Positions 23,384-31,918 of a DNA stretch of 46,136 bases are shown here, piece after piece (the first letter of the stretch is position 1; every line of letters starts with the position of its first letter). Source of the stretch: Neoroseomonas rubea (GTDB lineage Bacteria > Pseudomonadota > Alphaproteobacteria > Acetobacterales > Acetobacteraceae); contig NZ_JACADQ010000010.1 in the NCBI RefSeq assembly GCF_016106015.1, forward strand, positions 1 to 46,136. Reading direction: 5' to 3'. The position numbers were made by a program, and so were the translations under genes. Under the pieces are notes generated by a model. That model saw only the letters and a list, made by a program, of their open reading frames with translations. It was not told the origin of the DNA and made no database searches.

Positions 23384-24783
23384 TGGCAGCCCGCGACGCA
23401 CGGGCCGAATCCTCCCTGCCGTCGTGGCACGAGCCGCGGCAGGTCCTGGGCCTGCGCGTCGCGGCGCTTGTCGAGATCGTCGCCTTCCTCGCCGCAGCGC
23501 TCGCGGTCGATCACTTCTTTCTCGACCGCGACCGCCTCGCCGGCATCACGCCGCATCCCTTCTGGATCATCGTGTTGCTTGCCTCGGCGCAATACGGGGC
23601 GAAGGAAGGGCTGGCGGCGGCGCTGCTCTCCTCCGCCGCGCTGCTGGTGCACAACCTGCCGGAGCAGGGCTTCAGCGAGGATCTTTACGCGTGGCTGCTG
23701 CGGGCGACGCGGGAGCCGCTGCTCTGGATCTTCGCCGCGGTCATCCTCGGTGAGATCCGCGACGCGCAGCGGCGCGACCGCGACACGCTGCGCGAGGAGT
23801 TGCGCGAGGCACGCGAACATGCCGACGGCATCGGCGCAGCCTACGAACAGCTGTCGCAGCTCAAGGATCATCTCGAGGCCCGCGTCGCGGGCCAGGTGCG
23901 CACCGTCCATTCGATCTTCACAGCGTCCCGCAGCATCGAGCGCCAGGACACGGGCCAGGTGCTGGCTGGCATCCAGCAGCTTGTGCCGGCGGTGATGAAT
24001 CCCCGGAAATTCTCCCTCTACCTGCTCAATGACCGCGTGCTCGAGGCGGCGCTGAGCGATGGCTGGACCGAAGGCGATTCCTTCGCCACCGAGTTCGACT
24101 CCTCCACCGCGTTGTACCAGGCGGTCGTCTCGCACCGCAGGCACCTTGTCGCGACGCGCCCGTCGCACGGCCTCATACTCGGCGCAGAGGGCCTGCTCGC
24201 CGGCCCGTTGACCTCGACCGAAACCGGCGAGGTAATCGGGATGCTGAAGATCGAGGAGATGGACTTCCTCGACCTCGTGCCGTCCAACGTGCAGAACTTC
24301 CGCATCCTCTGCGAATGGATCGGCTCCGCCTATGCGAACGCCCAGCATTGGGAGGAAACGCAGGCGACCCGTTATTTCGATCCCGTGCGGCGGCTGCTGC
24401 CAGCCCCCTTGTTCGAAGTGGAGCGCGACCACGCGATCGCCATGGCGCGCAGGTTCGGCTTCGGCGTCTCGGTCTTGCGGCTGGGCTTCGACGAGCCCGA
24501 GGGCGCCGGACCGAGCATGCAGCCCGCCGCGGCCCGCGCCGTCTCCCGCGCCGCCGAGGCGTTGCTCGGACCCACCGAGCAGGCCTTTGACTGGCGGCGC
24601 GACGGGTGGGACGTCGCCATCATCCTACCCGGGGTCGCCGACGAGGCGGCGCGTTCGCTCGCGGCGCGGATGACGGCGGGCGTCGAGGAGGAACTCGGCG
24701 TTGCCGGCCTCCGGTTCGGGGTGCGGCATCGCGTCGAGACGCTCTACCGTCCCCAGCGGACTGAAGCACGAGCGGCGCGATGA
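23383..24783 (+). CDS. pelD: PelD-like membrane GAF / degenerate GGDEF protein
   Basis: This is a 466-residue protein, close to the usual PelD length. N-terminal membrane helices (about residues 22-45, 60-90 and 108-125) are followed by a coiled coil (about 128-175), a GAF domain (about 180-325) and a degenerate GGDEF domain. The GGDEF position reads DGWDV (407-411), so it is catalytically dead, as in all PelD proteins. In Pseudomonas PelD the domain binds c-di-GMP through an RxxD motif 5 residues before this point. Here that stretch reads TEQA, and a shifted alignment gives GPTE, so the motif is missing. It should recruit PelE, PelF and PelG at the inner membrane. Confidence 0.88.
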   Translation: MAARDARAESSLPSWHEPRQVLGLRVAALVEIVAFLAAALAVDHFFLDRDRLAGITPHPFWIIVLLASAQYGAKEGLAAALLSSAALLVHNLPEQGFSEDLYAWLLRATREPLLWIFAAVILGEIRDAQRRDRDTLREELREAREHADGIGAAYEQLSQLKDHLEARVAGQVRTVHSIFTASRSIERQDTGQVLAGIQQLVPAVMNPRKFSLYLLNDRVLEAALSDGWTEGDSFATEFDSSTALYQAVVSHRRHLVATRPSHGLILGAEGLLAGPLTSTETGEVIGMLKIEEMDFLDLVPSNVQNFRILCEWIGSAYANAQHWEETQATRYFDPVRRLLPAPLFEVERDHAIAMARRFGFGVSVLRLGFDEPEGAGPSMQPAAARAVSRAAEALLGPTEQAFDWRRDGWDVAIILPGVADEAARSLAARMTAGVEEELGVAGLRFGVRHRVETLYRPQRTEARAAR

Positions 24784-25871
24784 GCGCGCGCCACGAGCCC
24801 CCATCGCCCATCACGGAGGCGCTTGCCGCCCTGCTCGTCCTCGTGGTCGCGGTCCTCGAGGCCTGGCTCCTGCTGCGCGCCGTCGCCGATCCCTCGGCGA
24901 TCCCCGCGGCGCTGCAACTGCATGGCCTGATCGCCCTCGGTACCCTGCTCGCCGCCTATGGGCTGCGCGGCGCAGGCGGCGACGATCCCGCCTTCCTGCT
25001 GTTCGTCGTCGCGTCCGTCTTCCTCGGGCCACTCGGCGTCGCGGGTGCGGCGGTGGCGGCCCTGCTCCGACGCATCTTCGCCTGGCGCGCGCGCCCCTTC
25101 GCCGAATGGTACCAGGCCCTGTTCCCGGAGGAGCGGCCCGACAGGACGCGCGCGCTTTACGAGCGGGTTGTGCTGCGCGGACACGGGCCGGCAGAACGCA
25201 GCACGGTCGCCCCCTTCGCCGACGTCATCGCGCTCGGCAGCCTGCAGGAAAAGCAGGCTGCGATCGCCCTTATCGCCTCAGGCTTCCGCCCCGAATTCGC
25301 CATCGCGCTGCGCGCCGCGCTGAACGACCAGGAGGCGGCCGTGCGTGTCCAGGCCGCGTCGGCCGTGGCGCGCATCGAACAGCAATTCCTCCAGCGCAGC
25401 ATGGCGCTCGAGGCCCGGCGGGCGGCGGATCGCGACGACCCGGACCTGCTCATGGAGGCGGCGCGGCATCATGAGGCGCTGTCGGCGACGGGACTGATCG
25501 ACGAGACGCGCGCGCAGGAAGCCGCCGAGGCGGCACTGACCCTCTACCTCGCCGCTGTCGCGCGGACGCCGGATGGAGCGGCCCGCGGGGATGCGACGGT
25601 CGCTGCGGCCCGCCTGCTGCTGCGCCTTGGCCGGGCGGAGGAGGCCGTTCGCCTGCTCGCACCCGCCGCCGAGGCCGACCAGGCAACGCCGGGTCTGGTC
25701 GCCGTCTACCTCGAAGGCCTGTTCCGGCTGCGCCGCTTCGTCGACCTGCGCGAATTCTGCCTGCGGCTGCGCGAGGCCGGCTCGGCCCGCCTGCCGGATC
25801 GAGTCGAGGAAGCGCTGACGCTCTGGACCGAGGACGCCCCCCAGCCGATGCTGCCGGCGAAGGCGGCATGA
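24780..25871 (+). CDS. pelE: PelE-like membrane TPR protein
   Basis: This 363-residue protein has two or three hydrophobic helices near the N-terminus (about residues 12-35, 40-62 and 70-92) and a soluble helical part with HEAT/TPR-like sequence. It matches PelE (about 330 residues in Pseudomonas) in layout and in position between PelD and PelF. PelE is an inner-membrane subunit of the synthase complex with PelD, PelF and PelG. Sequence alone would not identify it, since TPR regions are not diagnostic; the flanking genes are. It overlaps both neighbours by 4 bases. Confidence 0.8.
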   Translation: MSARHEPPSPITEALAALLVLVVAVLEAWLLLRAVADPSAIPAALQLHGLIALGTLLAAYGLRGAGGDDPAFLLFVVASVFLGPLGVAGAAVAALLRRIFAWRARPFAEWYQALFPEERPDRTRALYERVVLRGHGPAERSTVAPFADVIALGSLQEKQAAIALIASGFRPEFAIALRAALNDQEAAVRVQAASAVARIEQQFLQRSMALEARRAADRDDPDLLMEAARHHEALSATGLIDETRAQEAAEAALTLYLAAVARTPDGAARGDATVAAARLLLRLGRAEEAVRLLAPAAEADQATPGLVAVYLEGLFRLRRFVDLREFCLRLREAGSARLPDRVEEALTLWTEDAPQPMLPAKAA

Positions 25872-27379
25872 GCGGCCGCGCAAGCGAGGCCGATGTCTGC
25901 CTTATCCTCGAAGGGGCTTATCCCTTCGTGGCCGGCGGCGTCTCCTCCTGGACGCACGACCTGATCAGGGCGCATGCGGACCTGCGCTTCCGCATCGTGA
26001 CGCTGGCAGCCGACGAGACACGGCAGACACCACGGTACGAATTGCCGTCGAACGTCGTCGGCCTCACGGTCATCCCGCTACAGCAGGCGGAGAGCAGGAT
26101 CGACAATGGCTGGGGCACGGCGCGCCTGATCGCGGAGCTGGAAGGGCCGCTGACGCGTCTGCTGTCGCGCGGCGGGCTCGACGATTTCCGCGGCGTAATC
26201 GCGGCCCTGAGGCGCCATCCGAAGCGCGCGACGCGCGCCGCCCTGCTGAACAGCGGCGCGGCCTTCGAGCTCGTCCGGCGGATGTACGAGCAGAGCGTGC
26301 CCGGCAGCTCCTTCATGAACTACTTCTGGAGCTGGCGCGTGCTGGCGGGCGGGCTTTTCTCGACCCTGCTGGCGGAACTTCCGAAGGCGCGCTGCTACCA
26401 CGCGATCTCGACAGGCTATGCCGGGCTGGTCATGGCGCGCGCCGTGATCGAGACGGGACGTCCGGGACTTCTCACCGAGCACGGCATCTACACGAACGAA
26501 CGGCGCGTCGAGATCGAGATGGCCGAATGGCTGACCGACGGGCCGCCGGCCTGGCTCGACCTCGAAGGCCGGCGGCAGGACCTGCGCAATGTCTGGATCG
26601 ATGCCTTCGTCGGCTATTCGCGATCCTGCTACGAAGCGTGCACGAAGATCGTCACCCTCTACACCGGCAACCAGGAACTGCAGGCCCGGGACGGCGCGCC
26701 GACGGAGCGGATGGCGATCATTCCAAACGGTATCGACTATGACGGCTTCTCGGCGATCCCGCGCGACACGACGCCACGCCCGCCTACCGTCGCGCTTATC
26801 GGCCGCGCGGTGCCGATCAAGGATGTGAAGACCTACATCCGCGCCATCGCGCTGCTGCGCGACATGGTTCCGGGCTGCCGTGCCCTGCTGCTCGGACCGA
26901 CCGACGAGGACCCCGCCTATTTCCGCGAATGCCAGCAGATGGTTGCGCATCTCGGGCTGGAAGGGACCTTCGAGTTCGCCGGGCGGGTGAAGCTGCACGA
27001 CTATCTCGGCAAGCTCGATGCCATCGCGCTGACCAGCATCAGCGAGGCGCAGCCGCTCGTGTTGTTGGAAGCCGGCGCGGCCGGCGTGCCGTCGGTCGCG
27101 ACCGATGTCGGCTCATGCCGCGACCTGATCGAGGGCCGGGCCGACGAAAGCCCGCCGATCGGCCCTGGCGGCTTCGTCGTTCCGCTCGCCGACCCGCATG
27201 CGACAGCGAAGGCGCTCGCGGCCCTGCTGGGCGATCCCGCGATGCGCGCCCGCTGCGGGGAGGCGATGCGCCGGCGAACGGAGAAGTACTACAACAAGCG
27301 CGTCGTCGACCGGATCTACCGCGATCTCTATGACAGCCTGCTGCGCCTGCCCGACGCGCCGCGGGCGAAGGCGGCCTGA
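25868..27379 (+). CDS. pelF: PelF glycosyltransferase (GT4-type)
   Basis: This 503-residue cytosolic GT-B enzyme matches PelF (about 507 residues). The N-terminus has the PelF-typical LILEGAYPFVAGGVSSWTHD, and the middle has LTEHGIYTNERRVEIEMAEW. The nucleotide-sugar site shows the E-x7-E motif at Glu393/Glu401 (SEAQPLVLLE). PelF polymerises the Pel chain from UDP-activated hexosamine, for which the PelX-like epimerase encoded downstream could supply UDP-GalNAc. The start overlaps the PelE stop by 4 bases, and the stop overlaps the PelG start (TGATG). No truncation or missing residue is seen. Confidence 0.95.
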   Translation: MSGRASEADVCLILEGAYPFVAGGVSSWTHDLIRAHADLRFRIVTLAADETRQTPRYELPSNVVGLTVIPLQQAESRIDNGWGTARLIAELEGPLTRLLSRGGLDDFRGVIAALRRHPKRATRAALLNSGAAFELVRRMYEQSVPGSSFMNYFWSWRVLAGGLFSTLLAELPKARCYHAISTGYAGLVMARAVIETGRPGLLTEHGIYTNERRVEIEMAEWLTDGPPAWLDLEGRRQDLRNVWIDAFVGYSRSCYEACTKIVTLYTGNQELQARDGAPTERMAIIPNGIDYDGFSAIPRDTTPRPPTVALIGRAVPIKDVKTYIRAIALLRDMVPGCRALLLGPTDEDPAYFRECQQMVAHLGLEGTFEFAGRVKLHDYLGKLDAIALTSISEAQPLVLLEAGAAGVPSVATDVGSCRDLIEGRADESPPIGPGGFVVPLADPHATAKALAALLGDPAMRARCGEAMRRRTEKYYNKRVVDRIYRDLYDSLLRLPDAPRAKAA

Positions 27380-28758
27380 TGGCGGGCATCGGCTTTGCCC
27401 TGCGCCGCCTGGCGCGCGAGGATTCGCTGAATGCGGGGCTTCGCAGCCAGGCGCATGCGGTCGCGGTCACCTCGGGCCCCTGGCTGCTGACAGTGCTGGC
27501 GCTCGGCCTCGTCGAAGTGTTCGCTTCGGAATGGCTGGGGGAGGATCGCCACCGGCTGTTCTCCACCGTCGTCGTCTACAACTTCGCCTTCTCGCTCGTC
27601 CTCACCGGGCCGGTGGTGATGGTGGTGACGCGGCGGCTCGCGGACATGCTTTTCGCGCGCGACGTGACGGAAGCGACGGGAATGTTGCTCGGCTCGCTGG
27701 CCGTCGTCTTCGCGCTGCAGTCGGCGGTCGGCATTCCCTTCTACCTGTTCGTGGTCGACATGGAGCCGACGGAGCGCGTGCTGGCGCTGTTCGGCTTCCT
27801 GCTGGTCGGCGCGGTGTGGCTTGTCTCGGCCTTTCTCTCCGCGCTCAAGAGCTATGGCAGCATCAGCCTGTCCTTCGCGCTCGGCATGGGCGGCGGTGCG
27901 GCGCTGGCGCTGCAGTTGGCGCCGACATACGGCACGGTTGGATTGCTGGCGGGCTTCACGATCGGCCTGGCGGTGCTTGTCTTCTCGCTGGTCGCCCGCG
28001 TGCTGGCGGAGTATCCCGCGCCGGCGATCCGCCCCTTCGCCTTCCTGCCGGAGATGCGGCGCTACTGGGCGTTGGCGCTGGTGGGGCTGCTGTTCGGCCT
28101 CGCGACCTGGGTCGACAAGTGGATCATGTGGTTCGCGCCAGGCAACGTCGTCCTGGCGGGCGCGATGCCGACGCATCCGGCCTATGACTCCGCGATGTTC
28201 CTCGCCTGCCTGACCATGGCGCCCGGTGCTGCAATGTTCCTCGTGGTGGTGGAGACGCGCTTCTTCGAGGGTTATCTCCGCTACTATCGCGGCATCGCGA
28301 ACCACGCCACGGCGCAGGAGATCGCGCGCAACCACAGCCAGATCCTGCGCATCCTCGCCAACGGCTTCCGCCAGGTGGCGGTGCTGCAGGCGGCCGTCTG
28401 CTACCTTGCGATGCTCGCCGCACCTGGGCTGATCGGGATGGCGCGCGGCGGTCTGGAACTCGTTCCGACCTTCCGTTTCGGCGTGCTCGGCGCGCTGTGT
28501 CACGGGCTGATGCTGTTCGTCGTCGCGATCCTTTCGTATTTCGACCTGCGCCGCAGCATGCTGGCGGTCGGTGCGACCTTCCTCGTGCTGAATGCGGGCC
28601 TTACCTGGGCCGCGCTCTGGCTCGGCGTCGGCTATGCGGGCTATGGCTACTTTCTGGCCTCGCTGCTGACGCTCGCGCTGGCCTATGCGCTCGCGGCGCG
28701 ACAGCTGACGCAATTGCCCTACATGACCTTCGTCGTGAGCAACCACGGGCTCAGGTGA
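27379..28758 (+). CDS. pelG: PelG polysaccharide-export membrane protein
   Basis: This is a 459-residue, highly hydrophobic protein with about 12 predicted helices, nearly the same length as Pseudomonas PelG (about 456). The N-terminal MAGIGFALRRLAREDS is characteristic, and SGPWLLTVLALG starts the first helix. PelG belongs to the MOP/Wzx-like flippase superfamily and forms the inner-membrane part of the Pel synthase with PelD and PelE. The start overlaps the PelF stop. The PelX-like epimerase gene begins about 34 bases after its stop. Confidence 0.95.
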   Translation: MAGIGFALRRLAREDSLNAGLRSQAHAVAVTSGPWLLTVLALGLVEVFASEWLGEDRHRLFSTVVVYNFAFSLVLTGPVVMVVTRRLADMLFARDVTEATGMLLGSLAVVFALQSAVGIPFYLFVVDMEPTERVLALFGFLLVGAVWLVSAFLSALKSYGSISLSFALGMGGGAALALQLAPTYGTVGLLAGFTIGLAVLVFSLVARVLAEYPAPAIRPFAFLPEMRRYWALALVGLLFGLATWVDKWIMWFAPGNVVLAGAMPTHPAYDSAMFLACLTMAPGAAMFLVVVETRFFEGYLRYYRGIANHATAQEIARNHSQILRILANGFRQVAVLQAAVCYLAMLAAPGLIGMARGGLELVPTFRFGVLGALCHGLMLFVVAILSYFDLRRSMLAVGATFLVLNAGLTWAALWLGVGYAGYGYFLASLLTLALAYALAARQLTQLPYMTFVVSNHGLR

Positions 28759-28792
28759 CGGGCGGCGACGACCAATTCAGGGAATGGCGAAC

Positions 28793-29704
28793 ATGGCGAC
28801 CTATCTCGTGACCGGTGGCGCCGGCTTCATCGGCTCTCACCTGGCCGACGCGCTGCTGGCGGCCGGGCATGCCGTGCGCGTGCTCGACGACCTGTCGACG
28901 GGGCGGCGTGCGAACCTCGATCCGCGCGCCGAGCTGATCGTCGGCGACGCGGCCGATGGCGCGATGGTGCGTGATGCGATGCGAGGCGTCGCCGGCTGCT
29001 TTCACCTCGCGGCCATCGCCTCCGTCGCGCGCGCTAATGAGGATTGGGCCGGCACGCATCGCGCGAATCTCACCGCGACGATCCATGTGCTGGATGCGGC
29101 TCGACGCGAGGGCGCGCTGCCGGTCGTCTACGCTTCGTCCGCGGCTATCTATGGCGATCAGGGCCATGGCGCGATCCGGGAGGATGCACGGCCGCAGCCG
29201 CTCAATGCCTATGGCGCCGACAAGCTGGGCTGCGAGCTGCACGCAGCCGTCGCGGCCGGCGTGCACGGCGTGCCCACCTGCGGCATGCGCTTCTTCAACG
29301 TCTACGGGCCGCGGCAGGATCCGTCCTCGCCCTATTCCGGCGTGATATCGATCTTCTGCAACCGGCTCGGCGCGGGGCAGGGCATCACGCTAAATGGGGA
29401 TGGGCGCCAGACGCGCGACTTCGTCTATGTCGCGGATGTCGTGCGCGCGCTGACGACGGCGATGGCCGGCATCAAGCCGGGCGCGGCCGTCTACAACATC
29501 TGCACGGGACGCGAGACCTCCATCATGCAGCTGGCCGAGACGATTGCCGACCTGCTCGGCACCTCGCCGGCGATCGGGCACGGGCCGGCGCGCATCGGCG
29601 ACATCCGGCACTCCCTCGGTGATCCAGCCAAGGCGGCGGCGGAGCTCGGCTTCCGGGCTGAGACGACACTCACGACGGGGCTCGCCGCCACGCTCGGGCG
29701 CTGA
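28793..29704 (+). CDS. PelX-like NAD-dependent sugar-nucleotide 4-epimerase
   Basis: This is a 303-residue extended-SDR epimerase of the GalE type. The NAD loop TGGAGFIG is at residues 7-14. The catalytic Ser is in ASSAAIYGD (about 115-116), with Tyr140 and Lys144 in AYGADKLG. I chose ATG 28793 over 28784 because AGGGA then has normal spacing and the protein starts just before the nucleotide fold. PelX, a UDP-GlcNAc C4-epimerase linked to some pel operons, makes UDP-GalNAc; the position directly after pelG supports the same role here. A UDP-glucose epimerase is the alternative. The gene ends 1 base before the convergent acyl-CoA synthetase stop, with no room for a terminator. Confidence 0.85.
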   Translation: MATYLVTGGAGFIGSHLADALLAAGHAVRVLDDLSTGRRANLDPRAELIVGDAADGAMVRDAMRGVAGCFHLAAIASVARANEDWAGTHRANLTATIHVLDAARREGALPVVYASSAAIYGDQGHGAIREDARPQPLNAYGADKLGCELHAAVAAGVHGVPTCGMRFFNVYGPRQDPSSPYSGVISIFCNRLGAGQGITLNGDGRQTRDFVYVADVVRALTTAMAGIKPGAAVYNICTGRETSIMQLAETIADLLGTSPAIGHGPARIGDIRHSLGDPAKAAAELGFRAETTLTTGLAATLGR

Positions 29705-31840
29705 TCAGTCCTTCACGATCAGCGCATCGACTGCGACGGCCTCGCTGCCGGCGACGATGATTGGGTTAACGTCGAGCTCCGTGACGCGGCCGCGCTGGTC
29801 TGCCACGAATTCCGACAGGCGCGCGACGATGTCGGCCAGGCGGTCGAGGTCCGCCGCCGGCGCGCCGCGGAAGCCTTCCAGCGCGGCGCGGCCGCGCAGG
29901 CGTCCGAACATCGCGCGTGCTTCCGCGACCGTGACGGGTGCCAGCGCCAGGGCGGAATCACGCATCAGTTCGACTAGAACGCCGCCCAGGCCTGCGACGA
30001 TGAGCGGACCCATCAGCGGATCGACGCGCCCGCCCACCATCACCTCGATGCCAGGTCTCGCCATGGGCTGCACAAGTACGCCGTTGATGCGCGCACCTGG
30101 CGCATGGCGCTTCGCATTCGCCATCACGGCCCGGAAGGCGTCGCGCACCTCGGCCGCGTCCTTCAGCTTCAGGCGGATCACGCCGGCTTCGGTTTTGTGC
30201 GGCAGATCGGGGCTCTCGACCTTCATCGCCACGGGAAAGCGGAGTGCCTCGGCCGCCGCGACGGCTTCGTCCTCCGTCTGCGTTAGCCGTTCCGGCACTA
30301 CGGGCACGCCATAGGCGGCCAGCACGGCCTTTGCCTCGCGCTCGGTCAGCGTGCGGTCCTGCGACGCGGCAATCAGTGCCGCGGCCTCGGCCGCCGCCTC
30401 GGGCCGCGACAACCGCGCGTAGGCGCGCGGACCGGCGGCACGGCGCGCTTCGCGCGCATGCCAGTGCGACAGCGCGGCGAAGCAGCGATCCATCGACCGG
30501 AATAGGCCGATGCGCGGGTTCTGCTCCGCTTCCCTGGCGCCGTAGCCCTCGAGCCATTCCGTTGTCCAGACGACGCAGATCGGCTTGCCGGCCTTCTCCG
30601 CGATCGCGGCGAGTTCGGCAGGCCGCTTCGCCGAGATCTCGGTCGAGTAGATCTGGGCGTAGATCAGCGCGCCGTAGTGTTCCTCCCCCAGCATGGCGCC
30701 GGCGCAGGCGGTCAGGCTTTCGGGGTCGTTCGCCACCTGCGCCGTCACGTCGCAGGGGTTCCGCGCGGAGCCGAAGTCGGGGATGCGGCTTTCCAGGATG
30801 GCCTGCACCGGCGGCGTCGGCTGCGGCAGTGGCACGCCGTTCGCCTCCGCTTTGTCGGCGGACATGATCGCCGCACCGCCGGAGACGGCGACGACCGCAA
30901 CGCCGCGCGCCTGGGGCGGTGGTGCCTTGGCGAGGAACGCCGCGGTTTCGACCAGGGCCTCGAAATCCTTCACCACTACCGCGCCCGCGCGTTCGAACGC
31001 CGCGAGATAGGCCGCTGTCTCCCCGGCCAGCGAGCCGGTGTGCGACATGGCTGCCGCCGCGCCGGCCTCGCCGGTGCCGAGCTTGAACACGACAAGCGGC
31101 TTGTTCGCGGCGTCCGCGACCTGCGCCGCCTGGATGAAGCGCATCGGGTCGGGCATGCCCTCGAACACGCAGGCGATGGCCGCGCAGCCCGGATCGTCCG
31201 CGAGGAAGGAGACGCAGTCCGCGACATCGACGTCCGACGAATTGCCCGTGGTCAGCAGGTGGCTGACGGAGACGCCGCGCATCACCGACTGCGCGAGCGA
31301 GAAGCCGAGCGCGCCGGACTGGCTGACGAGCCCGACCGCGTGCGGCTGCGGCGCTTCCATCGGCGGCGGGATCATGAAGGTGACACCGGCCTTGGTGCGG
31401 AAGTTCAGCATGCCGATGCAGTTCGGCCCGACGATCCGCATGCCGGCATCGCGACCGATCGCCGCGAGCCGCTGCTGCGCCGCGACATCGGCCTCCCGCC
31501 CCGTCTCGGCGAAGCCGGAGGCGTAGATCATGATGCCGCCGACGCCCGCCTTCGCGCAGTCCGTCGCGATCTCCTCCACCGCGTCCTTCGCGGCGACGAC
31601 GATGCAGCAATCCGGCACTTCCGGCAGCGCGGCGACGGAAGGAAAGCAGGCGCGCTCGCCGATCTTCTCGTAGCGGGAATTCACCAGGTAGAGCCGGCCC
31701 GTATAGTCCTTCAGCGCCTGGATCGTGCGGTCGGCGAAGGAACCCGCGCGCGGGCTCGCGCCGATCACGGCGATGGATGCGGGATCGAACAGTCGGCCCA
31801 TATCGCCATGGCGATAGACGGCGCGGCTGGTGGCACTCAT
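29705..31840 (-). CDS. ADP-forming acyl-CoA synthetase (acetate-CoA ligase family)
   Basis: This is a 711-residue cytosolic enzyme that makes acyl-CoA from an acid, CoA and ATP with ADP release. The domains run in the usual fused order. The N-terminal CoA-binding Rossmann domain contains SIAVIGASPRAGSF. Succinyl-CoA-ligase-like domains contain SQSGALG and the phosphohistidine motif SHTGSLAG. A C-terminal ATP-grasp domain begins about residue 480 (LAAYGVPVVPE, KVESPDLPHKTEAGVIRL). The length is normal. The upstream gene on the same strand is the PHA synthase (78-base gap), so supply of hydroxyacyl-CoA is conceivable but not shown. Confidence 0.93.
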   Translation of the reverse strand: MSATSRAVYRHGDMGRLFDPASIAVIGASPRAGSFADRTIQALKDYTGRLYLVNSRYEKIGERACFPSVAALPEVPDCCIVVAAKDAVEEIATDCAKAGVGGIMIYASGFAETGREADVAAQQRLAAIGRDAGMRIVGPNCIGMLNFRTKAGVTFMIPPPMEAPQPHAVGLVSQSGALGFSLAQSVMRGVSVSHLLTTGNSSDVDVADCVSFLADDPGCAAIACVFEGMPDPMRFIQAAQVADAANKPLVVFKLGTGEAGAAAAMSHTGSLAGETAAYLAAFERAGAVVVKDFEALVETAAFLAKAPPPQARGVAVVAVSGGAAIMSADKAEANGVPLPQPTPPVQAILESRIPDFGSARNPCDVTAQVANDPESLTACAGAMLGEEHYGALIYAQIYSTEISAKRPAELAAIAEKAGKPICVVWTTEWLEGYGAREAEQNPRIGLFRSMDRCFAALSHWHAREARRAAGPRAYARLSRPEAAAEAAALIAASQDRTLTEREAKAVLAAYGVPVVPERLTQTEDEAVAAAEALRFPVAMKVESPDLPHKTEAGVIRLKLKDAAEVRDAFRAVMANAKRHAPGARINGVLVQPMARPGIEVMVGGRVDPLMGPLIVAGLGGVLVELMRDSALALAPVTVAEARAMFGRLRGRAALEGFRGAPAADLDRLADIVARLSEFVADQRGRVTELDVNPIIVAGSEAVAVDALIVKD

Positions 31841-31918
31841 GCGGACGCTTCCCCTGATCTTGCTTGCGCTGACCGGAGCCTAGGGGCGCCCGCCTGCCTC
31901 GTCACCCCCGGGTGGGGC

